Shown here: in pieces, positions 1 to 6,325 of the stretch
Position numbering within the stretch: the first letter of the stretch is position 1
Layout of the letters: every line of letters starts with the position of its first letter
Source of the DNA: Coriobacteriia bacterium
GTDB lineage: Bacteria > Actinomycetota > Coriobacteriia > WRKU01 > WQUG01
Direction: 5' to 3'
Assembly (NCBI GenBank): GCA_009779395.1
Contig: WREJ01000048.1
Span: forward strand, 1 to 7,800
Length of the DNA: 7,800 nt
Translations under genes and position numbers: made by a program
Notes under the pieces: generated by a model
Database searches by the model: none
Seen by the model: the letters and a program-made list of their open reading frames with translations, nothing else
What the model was told of the DNA's origin: nothing

Positions 1-1426
1 CAATTCCCATACCTCCTGCTGGTGGCATGCCGTATTCTTGGGCGCGCAGGTAGTCCTCGTCGATGCGCATGGCTTCTTCGTCACCCTCTGCGCGTGCCGC
101 TGCTTGCTGCTCAAAGCGTTCACGCTGATCAAGGGGATCAGTCAATTCTGAAAAAGCATTGGCGAACTCTTTGCCAACAATAAACAGTTCAAAACGGTCG
201 GTATAGGCAGGGTCTGCTTCGCTCCTGCGCGCAAGCGGCGAGACCTCGGCGGGATATTCATAGACAAAGGTTGGCTGAACCAGACTGTCCTCGACCAGCG
301 CCTCGAACAGTTCGACCAGCAGCTTGCCACTGCCCCAAGACTTCTCGAACTTTATGCCGCACTTCTTGCACAGCGCGCGCAAATCAGCACAGTCGGTATG
401 CACGCTCAGCGTCTGACCTGTTGCTTCGCTGACGGCATCGGCAAGTTTTATGCGACGGTACGGGGGGGTGAGTTTGACCAGCGTCCCCTGATAGCTAATA
501 TCGCTTGTGCCTAATACGGTAGTGGACACACTCCCTATCAGGTCTTCGACCAAATCCATCATGCTGTGCATGCTGCCATAGGCTTGGTAGGCTTCGACCA
601 TGGTGAACTCGGGGTTGTGGTGGGCAGATACTCCCTCGTTTCTAAAGCAACGATTGATTTCAAACACCTTTTCAAAGCCGCCGACCAGCAGACGTTTCAG
701 GTACAGCTCGGGCGCGATGCGCAGGTACAGGTCGGTATTCAGCGTGTTGTGATGCGTGGTAAAGGGGCGCGCCGCCGCACCACCAGCGATGGGATGCAGC
801 ATGGGCGTTTCGACTTCCAGATAGCCAGCCGACTGCAAATAGTTGCGAATTGCTGCAATAATGGCAGAACGCGCCTCGAAAGTTGCACGAACCTCGGGGT
901 TTGCAATCAGGTCAAGATAGCGCATACGATAACGCTGCTCGATGTCAGTCAGACCGTGAAACTTTTCTGGTAGCGGACGCAGTGATTTTGACAGCAGCAC
1001 GATTTCTGTCGGTTGCACAGATAGCTCGCCGCGCCGCGTGCGCAAAATGCTGCCACGTGCCCACAGCCAATCGCCAACATCGAGGTCTTTTGCCTGGTCA
1101 AAAGCAGCATCACCCAGCACGTCTTTACGCACAAATAGCTGCAAATCACCACAGGCATCACGAATGATGATAAACGCCATCTTGCCCTGGTCGCGCAGCG
1201 CGATAATGCGCCCCGCAACAGCCACGCTGTCATCTGTTGACTCGCCGTCTGCTAGGTCACGGTAACGTTCCTGCAGGGTGGTACTACGTACCCCCTCATC
1301 AGGAGCATGTCCACTAGCATAAGGCTGCTGCCCGCGCGCACGTGCTGCCGCAAGCTTTTCTGCACGTACCACAAAGGGGTTGTCTGCTGGCAATTCTGCT
1401 GCTGTATGTTCTGCGTCTTTTGTCAT
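1..1426 (-). CDS. lysS: Lysyl-tRNA synthetase, class II (3' end beyond window)
   Basis: Charges tRNA-Lys with lysine using ATP, in the cytoplasm. I translated the minus strand from the ATG at 1424-1426; the frame stays open for 475 codons to the left edge. An OB-fold anticodon-binding region lies at about residues 66-145, followed by the class II catalytic core. Motif 1 is around residues 196-222 (GYLEVETPML). Motif 2 is at 255-274, with FRNEGVSAHHNPEF at 261-274. The start of motif 3 (GMPPAGGMGI) is cut by the window edge. E. coli LysRS has 505 residues, so some 30 or more C-terminal residues are missing. A CxxC pair at 353-356 lies in the insertion before motif 3. The start lies four bases after the greA stop. 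The nearest Shine-Dalgarno-like AGGAGC (1441-1446) is inside greA and rather far away (14 bases), which suggests co-transcription and coupled translation. Family assignment is secure. Confidence 0.96.
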   Translation of the reverse strand, partial: MTKDAEHTAAELPADNPFVVRAEKLAAARARGQQPYASGHAPDEGVRSTTLQERYRDLADGESTDDSVAVAGRIIALRDQGKMAFIIIRDACGDLQLFVRKDVLGDAAFDQAKDLDVGDWLWARGSILRTRRGELSVQPTEIVLLSKSLRPLPEKFHGLTDIEQRYRMRYLDLIANPEVRATFEARSAIIAAIRNYLQSAGYLEVETPMLHPIAGGAAARPFTTHHNTLNTDLYLRIAPELYLKRLLVGGFEKVFEINRCFRNEGVSAHHNPEFTMVEAYQAYGSMHSMMDLVEDLIGSVSTTVLGTSDISYQGTLVKLTPPYRRIKLADAVSEATGQTLSVHTDCADLRALCKKCGIKFEKSWGSGKLLVELFEALVEDSLVQPTFVYEYPAEVSPLARRSEADPAYTDRFELFIVGKEFANAFSELTDPLDQRERFEQQAAARAEGDEEAMRIDEDYLRAQEYGMPPAGGMGI

Positions 1427-1430
1427 CTGT

Positions 1431-1904
1431 TTACTTTGATGCTCCTACGCTGATAATTTCGAACTTTTTCTCGCCACGGGGCGTTTCGACGGTCAGCACA
1501 TCACCTTTTTTCCGCCCAAAAAGGGCAGCACCAATGGGCGATTCGTTGCTGATAAGACCCTTGCTGGTCGAGGCCTCTGCCGAGCCAACAATGTCGTAAG
1601 TGACTTCTTTTTTCGTGTCGAGCATTTTCAGGGTAACGCGCGCGCCAATGCAGGCTTTTGTGACCCGCTTGGGCAGTTCTGCAACACGTGCACCATCCAA
1701 GATGTGCTTTAGTTCTGCGATGCGGCTTTCAATCCAGCCCTGCTCGTTTTTTGCGTCATCATATTCTGAGTTTTCTGACAAATCACCAAAGCTGCGTGCC
1801 TCTTCGATGCGCTTTGCAACCTCTTGCCTGCGCACAGTCTGTAGATGCTGCAGTTCTGCATCCAACTCTGCCTTACCTTCTTTGGTTAGAATCGTTCCAT
1901 TCAT
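1431..1904 (-). CDS. greA: Transcription elongation factor GreA
   Basis: Binds the RNA polymerase secondary channel and stimulates cleavage of backtracked RNA so that stalled elongation can resume. The protein has 157 residues, the usual GreA size. Residues 1 to about 75 form the antiparallel coiled coil. Its tip carries GDLSENSEYDDAK, with the acidic residues Asp41 and Glu44 that coordinate catalytic magnesium in the family. Residues from about 79 on are the FKBP-like C-terminal domain (GARVTL, SPIGAALFGRKKGD, then an FEI strand near the end). The frame is open further upstream to 2012, but I chose the ATG at 1902-1904 because it gives the conserved MNGTILTKEG start and has an AGGAAG ribosome-binding site at 1908-1913. 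The upstream extension has no family resemblance. lysS follows after four bases, so the two are probably one operon; greA next to lysS is a familiar arrangement in Gram-positive bacteria. Confidence 0.96.
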   Translation of the reverse strand: MNGTILTKEGKAELDAELQHLQTVRRQEVAKRIEEARSFGDLSENSEYDDAKNEQGWIESRIAELKHILDGARVAELPKRVTKACIGARVTLKMLDTKKEVTYDIVGSAEASTSKGLISNESPIGAALFGRKKGDVLTVETPRGEKKFEIISVGASK

Positions 1905-1955
1905 GGTCTTCCTCGCTTTGTTTTCCTGGCTGTTGTGCAAAGAGCATAATAGCAA

Positions 1956-1976
1956 GCGAGCCGCAAGACGGCTCGC
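1956..1976 (-). terminator. Possible hairpin terminator between tatA and greA
   Basis: On the minus strand GCGAGCCG and CGGCTCGC form a perfect 8-bp GC-rich stem (1969-1976 with 1956-1963) around a 5-base loop, extendable by one G-U pair in RNA. What follows (TTGCTATTATGC) is only modestly T-rich, so it is not a textbook intrinsic terminator. It could reduce read-through from tatA into greA. The TATTAT in the same stretch could alternatively be the -10 box of a greA promoter, but I find no good -35 at the usual distance. Confidence 0.4.
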
Positions 1977-1994
1977 CAATGGTTGTGTATGGGG

Positions 1995-2010
1995 GGACGC
2001 ACAGGCGTCC
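1995..2010 (-). other. Small hairpin just after the tatA stop
   Basis: GGACGC and GCGTCC form a perfect 6-bp stem around a 4-base loop, starting seven bases after the tatA stop codon on the minus strand. There is no T-tract downstream on that strand. It may protect the tatA mRNA 3' end or be incidental. Together with the hairpin at 1956-1976 it fills most of the tatA-greA gap. Confidence 0.3.
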
Positions 2011-2016
2011 ATTTTC

Positions 2017-2346
2017 CTAGTTAGCTTGTACTTCCTCTGTCGGTACTGCTGGTGTTTCTGTTACTTCTGCAGGGGCTGCAGGTGCTTCTGTGGCAGCAGG
2101 TGCAGGTGCAACAGCAGGTGCTTCTGCAGGTACGGCAGCCGCAGCGGCAGTCTGACCAGAAACGGCATCGTTTACTTCAGCCAAACCCTGGTTGGCCTCC
2201 TCAACGCCCGCGCGTACTTCTTTCATCGTTTGCCCAAACATCTTGCCCAGCTTTGGCAGCTGCTTTGGCCCAAAAATTATGAGCACGACAATCAGAATAA
2301 CGCCAAACTCTAAAGGACCTGGACTAAAGGCTCCCAGCAAGTACAT
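2017..2346 (-). CDS. tatA: Twin-arginine translocase subunit, TatA/E family
   Basis: A small membrane subunit that oligomerises to form the passage for folded proteins carrying twin-arginine signal peptides. The protein has 109 residues. A short N-terminal stretch leads into one membrane helix (about residues 12-25, LEFGVILIVVLIIFG). Then come the hallmark FGPKQLPKLG hinge and an amphipathic helix (about 33-55, KMFGQTMKEVRAGVEEAN). The last roughly 47 residues are a low-complexity Ala/Pro/Val/Glu tail, probably disordered; two copies of a 13-base direct repeat (2078-2090 and 2114-2126) encode part of it. The ATG at 2344-2346 is preceded by AAGGAG (2355-2360) at good spacing. No tatB or tatC is in the window, so this is an isolated tatA. 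The TatA versus TatB distinction rests on the FG-P-KLP hinge and short length, which favour TatA/E. Confidence 0.9.
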   Translation of the reverse strand: MYLLGAFSPGPLEFGVILIVVLIIFGPKQLPKLGKMFGQTMKEVRAGVEEANQGLAEVNDAVSGQTAAAAAVPAEAPAVAPAPAATEAPAAPAEVTETPAVPTEEVQAN

Positions 2347-2381
2347 AGCACAATCTCCTTCTATCTAAATAAGACCGCAAC

Positions 2382-2390
2382 ATCATACCA
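2382..2390 (-). promoter_or_regulatory. Extended -10 promoter candidate for tatA
   Basis: The minus strand reads TGGTATGAT, matching the extended -10 pattern TGnTATnAT. It would place the transcription start near 2375, about 28 bases ahead of the tatA ATG. The matching -35 position (about 2405-2410) falls in the outer end of the 126-bp repeat and reads TGCTCT, a poor hexamer, which is tolerable for an extended -10 promoter. This is sequence-only inference. Confidence 0.4.
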
Positions 2391-2402
2391 CAATAGAGCA
2401 CA

Positions 2403-2528
2403 TCAGAGCACACCAGATGGCCAGACTCGGTGTCGTTTGAAAAATCAAAAATACACGAGTAGGTCACTACGCTTAGCATTTTTGATTTTTCAAGCCTCCT
2501 GGATTCTGACCACCTGGATGCACTCTGA
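2403..2528. repeat. 126-bp palindromic repeat, copy A
   Basis: Non-coding element whose reverse complement matches copy B (3426-3551) at 124 of 126 positions; the differences are at 2409 and 2512. Its ends are complementary to each other (TCAGAG at 2403-2408, CTCTGA at 2523-2528), with imperfect complementarity reaching about 27 bases inward. Inside lies a perfect 16-bp inverted repeat, TTGAAAAATCAAAAAT (2437-2452) with ATTTTTGATTTTTCAA (2478-2493), and a GTAG/CTAC mini-stem at the apex. The whole unit can therefore fold as one long hairpin. It starts one base after the mtnP stop codon and ends about 55 bases ahead of the tatA start. No target-site duplication is evident. It resembles a MITE or a REP/ERIC-like intergenic repeat; I do not recognise the family. 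It could act as a terminator or an mRNA 3'-end stabiliser. Confidence 0.9.
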
Positions 2529-2529
2529 A

Positions 2530-3366
2530 CTACATTTCAGCATCACCTAATGCGTCTACACAGATACAGGTTCTTTCTGCAGGTATTTTTGGGATTACAT
2601 CATGCAGTAGGCTCTTTAGCTTGTCGAGGTTTGCTGCAAATACCTCGAGTACTGCTGCGTTGGTCACTGCCTGATCTGCATCAACGCCTGAATCTAGGTC
2701 GGTAATCAGCGAAATATTTGCGTAACAAATCTCGAGTTCGCGCGCCAAATAAGCCTCGGGGTACTGGGTCATGTTGATGACTTCCCAACCCTGCGAAGCA
2801 AACCATTTCGATTCGCTGCGGGTCGAAAAACGCGGACCGTTGATGATGACAATCGTGCCACCATCATGTGTCGTAATACCCAGATTTTTGCCCGACTGTA
2901 CCGTCAGTTCACGCAGCTGAGGACAATAGGGGTCAGCTGCAGAAACATGGGTCACGCCACGGTCGAAAAAGGGGTCGTCAGCAGCGGTCGCCGTCCCATC
3001 AAAAAAGCTGTCACCACGCCCCCAGGTACGGTCAACAAACTGGTCACAAATCACAAAGTCACCCGGTCGCACATGCGCCTGCAGCGACCCACAGGCACAG
3101 GGGCCTAAAACACGCTTTGCGCCCATCATTTTCATCGCCCAGACGTTGGCACGATAGTTGATTTGTGCTGGCGTAATTTTGTGAGCACGGCCATGACGCG
3201 GCACAAAACCCACCGTCACATTACCAATTTGTCCCACCATCGCCCGGTCAGAAGTCGCACCGAAAGGCGTCATAATGTCGTATTCTTTAGGATTATCGAG
3301 CAGGTCATAAAAGCCTGTTCCGCCAAAAACACCAACGTCAACCTGTGGTATCACTTGATTAGCCAT
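2530..3366 (-). CDS. mtnP: 5'-methylthioadenosine phosphorylase family protein
   Basis: Phosphorolyses 5'-methylthioadenosine, a by-product of polyamine synthesis and other S-adenosylmethionine reactions, to adenine and 5-methylthioribose-1-phosphate for salvage. The protein has 278 residues, typical for the family. Visible motifs are GGTGFY (15-20, phosphate loop), RHGRAH (57-62), INYRANVWAMK (69-79), CACGSL (90-95), NGPRFSTRSE (176-185), NMTQYPEA (198-205, ribose/methylthio site) and TDLD (222-225). The aspartates of TDxD favour 6-aminopurines; hypoxanthine/guanine-specific phosphorylases usually have Asn there. A methylthioinosine phosphorylase is the main alternative and cannot be fully excluded. 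The ATG at 3364-3366 has GGGGAG (3375-3380) eight bases upstream. The gene lies exactly between two inverted 126-bp repeats, and its stop codon is one base from copy A. None of its neighbours belongs to methionine or polyamine metabolism, so it may have arrived as a unit. Confidence 0.92.
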   Translation of the reverse strand: MANQVIPQVDVGVFGGTGFYDLLDNPKEYDIMTPFGATSDRAMVGQIGNVTVGFVPRHGRAHKITPAQINYRANVWAMKMMGAKRVLGPCACGSLQAHVRPGDFVICDQFVDRTWGRGDSFFDGTATAADDPFFDRGVTHVSAADPYCPQLRELTVQSGKNLGITTHDGGTIVIINGPRFSTRSESKWFASQGWEVINMTQYPEAYLARELEICYANISLITDLDSGVDADQAVTNAAVLEVFAANLDKLKSLLHDVIPKIPAERTCICVDALGDAEM

Positions 3367-3393
3367 TGCAGGTACTCCCCTTTCATGCGTGTA

Positions 3394-3399
3394 ATTATG
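3394..3399 (-). promoter_or_regulatory. Weak -10 candidate for mtnP
   Basis: CATAAT on the minus strand lies in the 59-base gap between mtnP and copy B, 27 bases ahead of the start codon. No convincing -35 is present at 16-18 bases (TATTTG is the best there). If real, mtnP carries its own promoter inside the repeat-flanked segment and could still be expressed after inversion. Confidence 0.25.
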
Positions 3400-3425
3400 G
3401 TAGCACTTATTTGCTCCAAATAGGG

Positions 3426-3551
3426 TCAGAGTGCATCCAGGCGGTCAGAATCCAGGAGGCTTGAAAAATCAAAAATGCTAAGCGTAGTGACCTACTCGTG
3501 TATTTTTGATTTTTCAAACGACACCGAGTCTGGCCATCTGGTGTACTCTGA
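3426..3551. repeat. 126-bp palindromic repeat, copy B
   Basis: Inverted partner of copy A (2403-2528), differing at only two positions, with 897 bp between the two. It has the same internal architecture. The complementary ends are TCAGAGT (3426-3432) and ACTCTGA (3545-3551). The perfect 16-bp inner arms are at 3461-3476 and 3502-3517. The 25-base apex contains GTAG-TGAC-CTAC (3484-3495). In this copy the end symmetry continues outward: CCAAATA-g-GGTCAGAGT (3416-3432) mirrors ACTCTGACC-t-TATTTGG (3545-3561), 16 of 17 positions, which takes in the polA stop codon. On the minus strand the element starts two bases after that stop, so it lies in the polA mRNA 3' region and just upstream of mtnP. 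Confidence 0.9.
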
Positions 3552-3553
3552 CC

Positions 3554-6325
3554 TTATTTGGCATTCGCCCAAGTGTCCCCTACTGCCACATTAACTTCCA
3601 GCTGTACCTTAAAATCGGGGGCAACCGAGGTCATTACCCGAGTCACCAGCTGACATAGCTGGTCGCACTCTTCTGCGGGGGCTTCAAAGACTAGTTCGTC
3701 GTGCACCTGCAGCAGCATTTTTGCCTGCAAGTTTTCTGCGCGCAGGCGAGCATCGACGCCAATCATTGCCAGTTTTATCAAGTCAGCCGCTGTGCCCTGC
3801 ATGGGCAGATTCATCGCCGTGCGCTCGCCAAAGGCCTGCACCGCCCGGTTCAGACTGAGCAGTTCAGGAATATGGCGCTTGCGCCCAAAATAGGTCGTCA
3901 CAAAGCCGTGCTGGCGGGCGAAAGCAACCGTCTCGTCCAGGTAAGCTTTAACGCGCGGAAAACTAGCGTAGTAGCGGTCAATGATGGCCTTTGCCTCGCC
4001 GTAAGAAATCTCGAGCGACTTGCTGAGACCATGAGGACCTTGCCCGTAAATAATGCCAAAGTTCACCGCTTTTGCCTTGCTGCGGAGTCCCGGATCGATG
4101 TCTGCCGCCTGATCAAGCGGCAGGTCAAAAATACGTGCCGCCGTGCGTGCATGGAAATCTTCTCCGGAATTAAAGGCTTCGATTAGCTCGGGGTCGTTGG
4201 ACAGCTGCGCCAACACCCGCAGCTCGATCTGGCTGTAGTCGACCGAAACTAGCTTCCAATCGCTGCAGCAGGGCACAAAAGCCTCGCGAATGCGCCTGCC
4301 CAGTTCAGTGCGCACGGGAATATTTTGCAAATTAGGATGAGAGGAAGATAGTCGACCAGTAGCCGCAACCGCCTGGTTATAGCTGGTGTGGATGCGTCCG
4401 TCAGCTGCAATCAGGCGTGGAAAAGCATCCAGGTAGGTATTTTGTAGCTTGGTAAACTCGCGGTATTCGGTAATTTTTGCTGCGATGGGATGATGGTGGG
4501 CTAACTCTGCCAGCACTTTTGCGTCAGTCGAACGTCCCTTTTGCGTCTTTTTGATGACTGGCAAGTTCAGGCGGTCGAACAGGATTTCTGCTATCTGTTT
4601 GGGTGAGTCAGGGTTAAAATCTGCCGTACCAGCCAGTTCAAAAACCTCGGCACGCAACTCAGCAACCCGGTCGCGCCCATAGGCAGCCAGTTCATCCAGA
4701 CGCTTACGGTCAACGGTAATTCCCGCGCGTTCCATGCGGGCTAAAACAGCAATCAGCGGAACTTCGATGCTGCGGTACAAATCCAGACTGTCATCTGCCT
4801 GCAAGCGTTCTTCGAGTATAGTAGCCAGTTGCGCAACCAAACGCGCCTCGCCAGCCGCATGAGCCTTGCTGCTAGCAGTGCTGCTGTCGTCCTTGCTGTG
4901 CTCGTCTGCTGCTGTGTCACCCGCCTCGGCAAAGTATTTCGCTGGCAACTCGTCCAGGTCAACACCCAGGTATTCCAGCGCAACCATCTTTAGGCTAAAG
5001 TCAGTTTTGTGAGACGCCAACAAATAGGCAGCAATTCTGACATCAAAATAGCCTGTCGCATCAAGCGATTTTGGGTCAAGCGAGCAATCTTTAGTATTGT
5101 CAGGTGGCGCGACCTCTGAAAACAGTGCTTTGATGTCAGCTGCAGCAAGCTGCTGCTCGCTTTGCAGCAATTCGGCAAGAGCAACAGCAATAGAGGTGTC
5201 TCGAAGCGTGCGCACGCCATTGCTGAACTTGTCGTCAGAGCTGTCTGCTGCAGCAGCGAGGGTCGCTAGGGTCAGAGTTTGTTCGTTGTCAAACAGGGTG
5301 TCACCAGAAGAACTGATGACCACACCCACATAAGGAGACGCAGCCAGAGGACGTTCTTGCACCGTAGCACTGTCAGATGCGGGGCTTTCTGATTGCAGGT
5401 CAGACTCCGCCGCCACAAAATCTGTCTGTTGCTGGTCCTGTTTGCCGTATTTTAGCATCCAGCCCAGGGGGGAGCGCAGACCATAGCGCATAAAGCTGCC
5501 GGTGATGTCCGCCGAATTGTAGCTACCAAACTGCAGGGTTTCTAGGTCGATACCCAGCGGAATGTCGCGCAGAATCGTTGCCACCTGCCGCGAGATTTCG
5601 GCGATTTCCCTGCTTTCTGCCAGGCTTTGTCCCACCTTGCCCTTGATTTCGCCTGCTTCTGCTGCTGCCAGCACAGCATCAAGCGAGGTGTATTCTTTCA
5701 GCAGCAGCGCCGCAGTTTTTTCGCCCACACCAGGAACGCCGGGAATGTTGTCAGCCAGATCCCCCTTTAGACCCAGAAAGTCAACCACCTGCTCGGGGGC
5801 AATACGATAGCGTTTGACCACGTCGGTAGGTGTGATAATGCGCGGGCCCTCTGTCCCTCGCCCCGCTGTAATCACGCTGGTGCGCTGCGTAATCAGCTGG
5901 TAGGCGTCTCGGTCGCTGGTCGCCAAATACACCCGCATACCCAGTTGCTCGCCCTGCAGCGACAGCGTGCCTAAAATGTCATCACCTTCGATGTGTTCGA
6001 CACTGGCAATGGGCACGTGCATGGCAGCAAGCAGTTCTTTGATGATAGGAAACTGCAGCTTTAGGTCAGGATCGGTTGGTTTGCGCTGAATCTTGTACTG
6101 CGCCAAAACTTCGATACGTGCTGTTGGTTTCCCCTCGTCAAAGGCAACGACCACCGCATCAGGACCCAGCAAACTCAAAGCCTTTGACAGCATCGAGAAA
6201 AAGCCAAAGACCGCACCCATGGGTTGTCCATCCGGTGCAGTCAGAGGGGTACGCATTGCATGAAACGCCCGGTGCATCCACGAATGTCCGTCGATTACCA
6301 GAAGCTTCTTTTCAGTATTATTCAT
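3554..6325 (-). CDS. polA: DNA polymerase I
   Basis: Removes RNA primers and fills gaps during lagging-strand maturation and excision repair. The protein has 923 residues, close to E. coli Pol I (928). Residues 1 to about 290 are the 5' nuclease, with metal-binding acids at Asp12, Asp63, EGDD (113-116), SDRD (137-140) and GDLADN (188-193), plus a helix-hairpin-helix GVPGVGEKTA (196-205). Residues from about 330 to 510 correspond to the 3'-5' exonuclease domain, but the DxE catalytic motif is absent (VGVVISSSG instead), so proofreading is presumably lost, as in many Actinobacteria. Polymerase signatures are TGRLSS (656-661), motif A DYSQIE (696-701), motif B RSKAKAVNFGIIYG (748-761) and motif C VHDE (874-877). 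Phe756, the family position governing dideoxynucleotide discrimination, is the ordinary Phe. Ser/Gln/Glu-rich linkers lie near 295-328 and 468-494. The ATG at 6323-6325 gives the conserved KKLLVIDGHSWMHRAFHA start, although no good Shine-Dalgarno precedes it. Confidence 0.97.
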   Translation of the reverse strand: MNNTEKKLLVIDGHSWMHRAFHAMRTPLTAPDGQPMGAVFGFFSMLSKALSLLGPDAVVVAFDEGKPTARIEVLAQYKIQRKPTDPDLKLQFPIIKELLAAMHVPIASVEHIEGDDILGTLSLQGEQLGMRVYLATSDRDAYQLITQRTSVITAGRGTEGPRIITPTDVVKRYRIAPEQVVDFLGLKGDLADNIPGVPGVGEKTAALLLKEYTSLDAVLAAAEAGEIKGKVGQSLAESREIAEISRQVATILRDIPLGIDLETLQFGSYNSADITGSFMRYGLRSPLGWMLKYGKQDQQQTDFVAAESDLQSESPASDSATVQERPLAASPYVGVVISSSGDTLFDNEQTLTLATLAAAADSSDDKFSNGVRTLRDTSIAVALAELLQSEQQLAAADIKALFSEVAPPDNTKDCSLDPKSLDATGYFDVRIAAYLLASHKTDFSLKMVALEYLGVDLDELPAKYFAEAGDTAADEHSKDDSSTASSKAHAAGEARLVAQLATILEERLQADDSLDLYRSIEVPLIAVLARMERAGITVDRKRLDELAAYGRDRVAELRAEVFELAGTADFNPDSPKQIAEILFDRLNLPVIKKTQKGRSTDAKVLAELAHHHPIAAKITEYREFTKLQNTYLDAFPRLIAADGRIHTSYNQAVAATGRLSSSHPNLQNIPVRTELGRRIREAFVPCCSDWKLVSVDYSQIELRVLAQLSNDPELIEAFNSGEDFHARTAARIFDLPLDQAADIDPGLRSKAKAVNFGIIYGQGPHGLSKSLEISYGEAKAIIDRYYASFPRVKAYLDETVAFARQHGFVTTYFGRKRHIPELLSLNRAVQAFGERTAMNLPMQGTAADLIKLAMIGVDARLRAENLQAKMLLQVHDELVFEAPAEECDQLCQLVTRVMTSVAPDFKVQLEVNVAVGDTWANAK

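Noticed and set aside
566..973. Plus-strand open frame of 135 codons
   Set aside because: It lies wholly within lysS, which is open and clearly homologous on the other strand; it is a shadow frame.
1..1426. lysS as a frameshifted pseudogene
   Set aside because: Translating the minus strand from 1426 gives an uninterrupted frame with motifs 1 and 2 and the start of motif 3 in order; only the window edge truncates it.
1905..2012. N-terminal extension of greA by 36 codons to an upstream ATG
   Set aside because: The extra residues have no GreA similarity and are read through the hairpin region. The ATG at 1904 has a ribosome-binding site and gives the standard 157-residue protein.
1600..2313. 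Long open plus-strand frame of 237 codons
   Set aside because: It is antisense to greA and tatA, rich in Cys/Ser/Arg runs created by the reverse of low-complexity coding sequence, and shows no recognisable domain.
2403..3551. Target-site duplications around the repeats or around the whole mtnP unit
   Set aside because: I compared the flanks of each copy and of the composite. No direct repeat longer than a chance dinucleotide is present, apart from TA near copy B, which copy A does not share.
3426..3551. Identification of the repeat as an enterobacterial ERIC element because of its length near 126 bp
   Set aside because: The size and palindromic nature are similar, but the sequence does not match the ERIC core as I know it, and the host does not look enterobacterial.
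2403..3551. CRISPR array
   Set aside because: There are only two copies, they are inverted, and a gene lies between them.
3701..4186. Plus-strand open frame of 161 codons inside polA
   Set aside because: It is antisense to the conserved polymerase motifs A to C, and nothing in it resembles a protein family.
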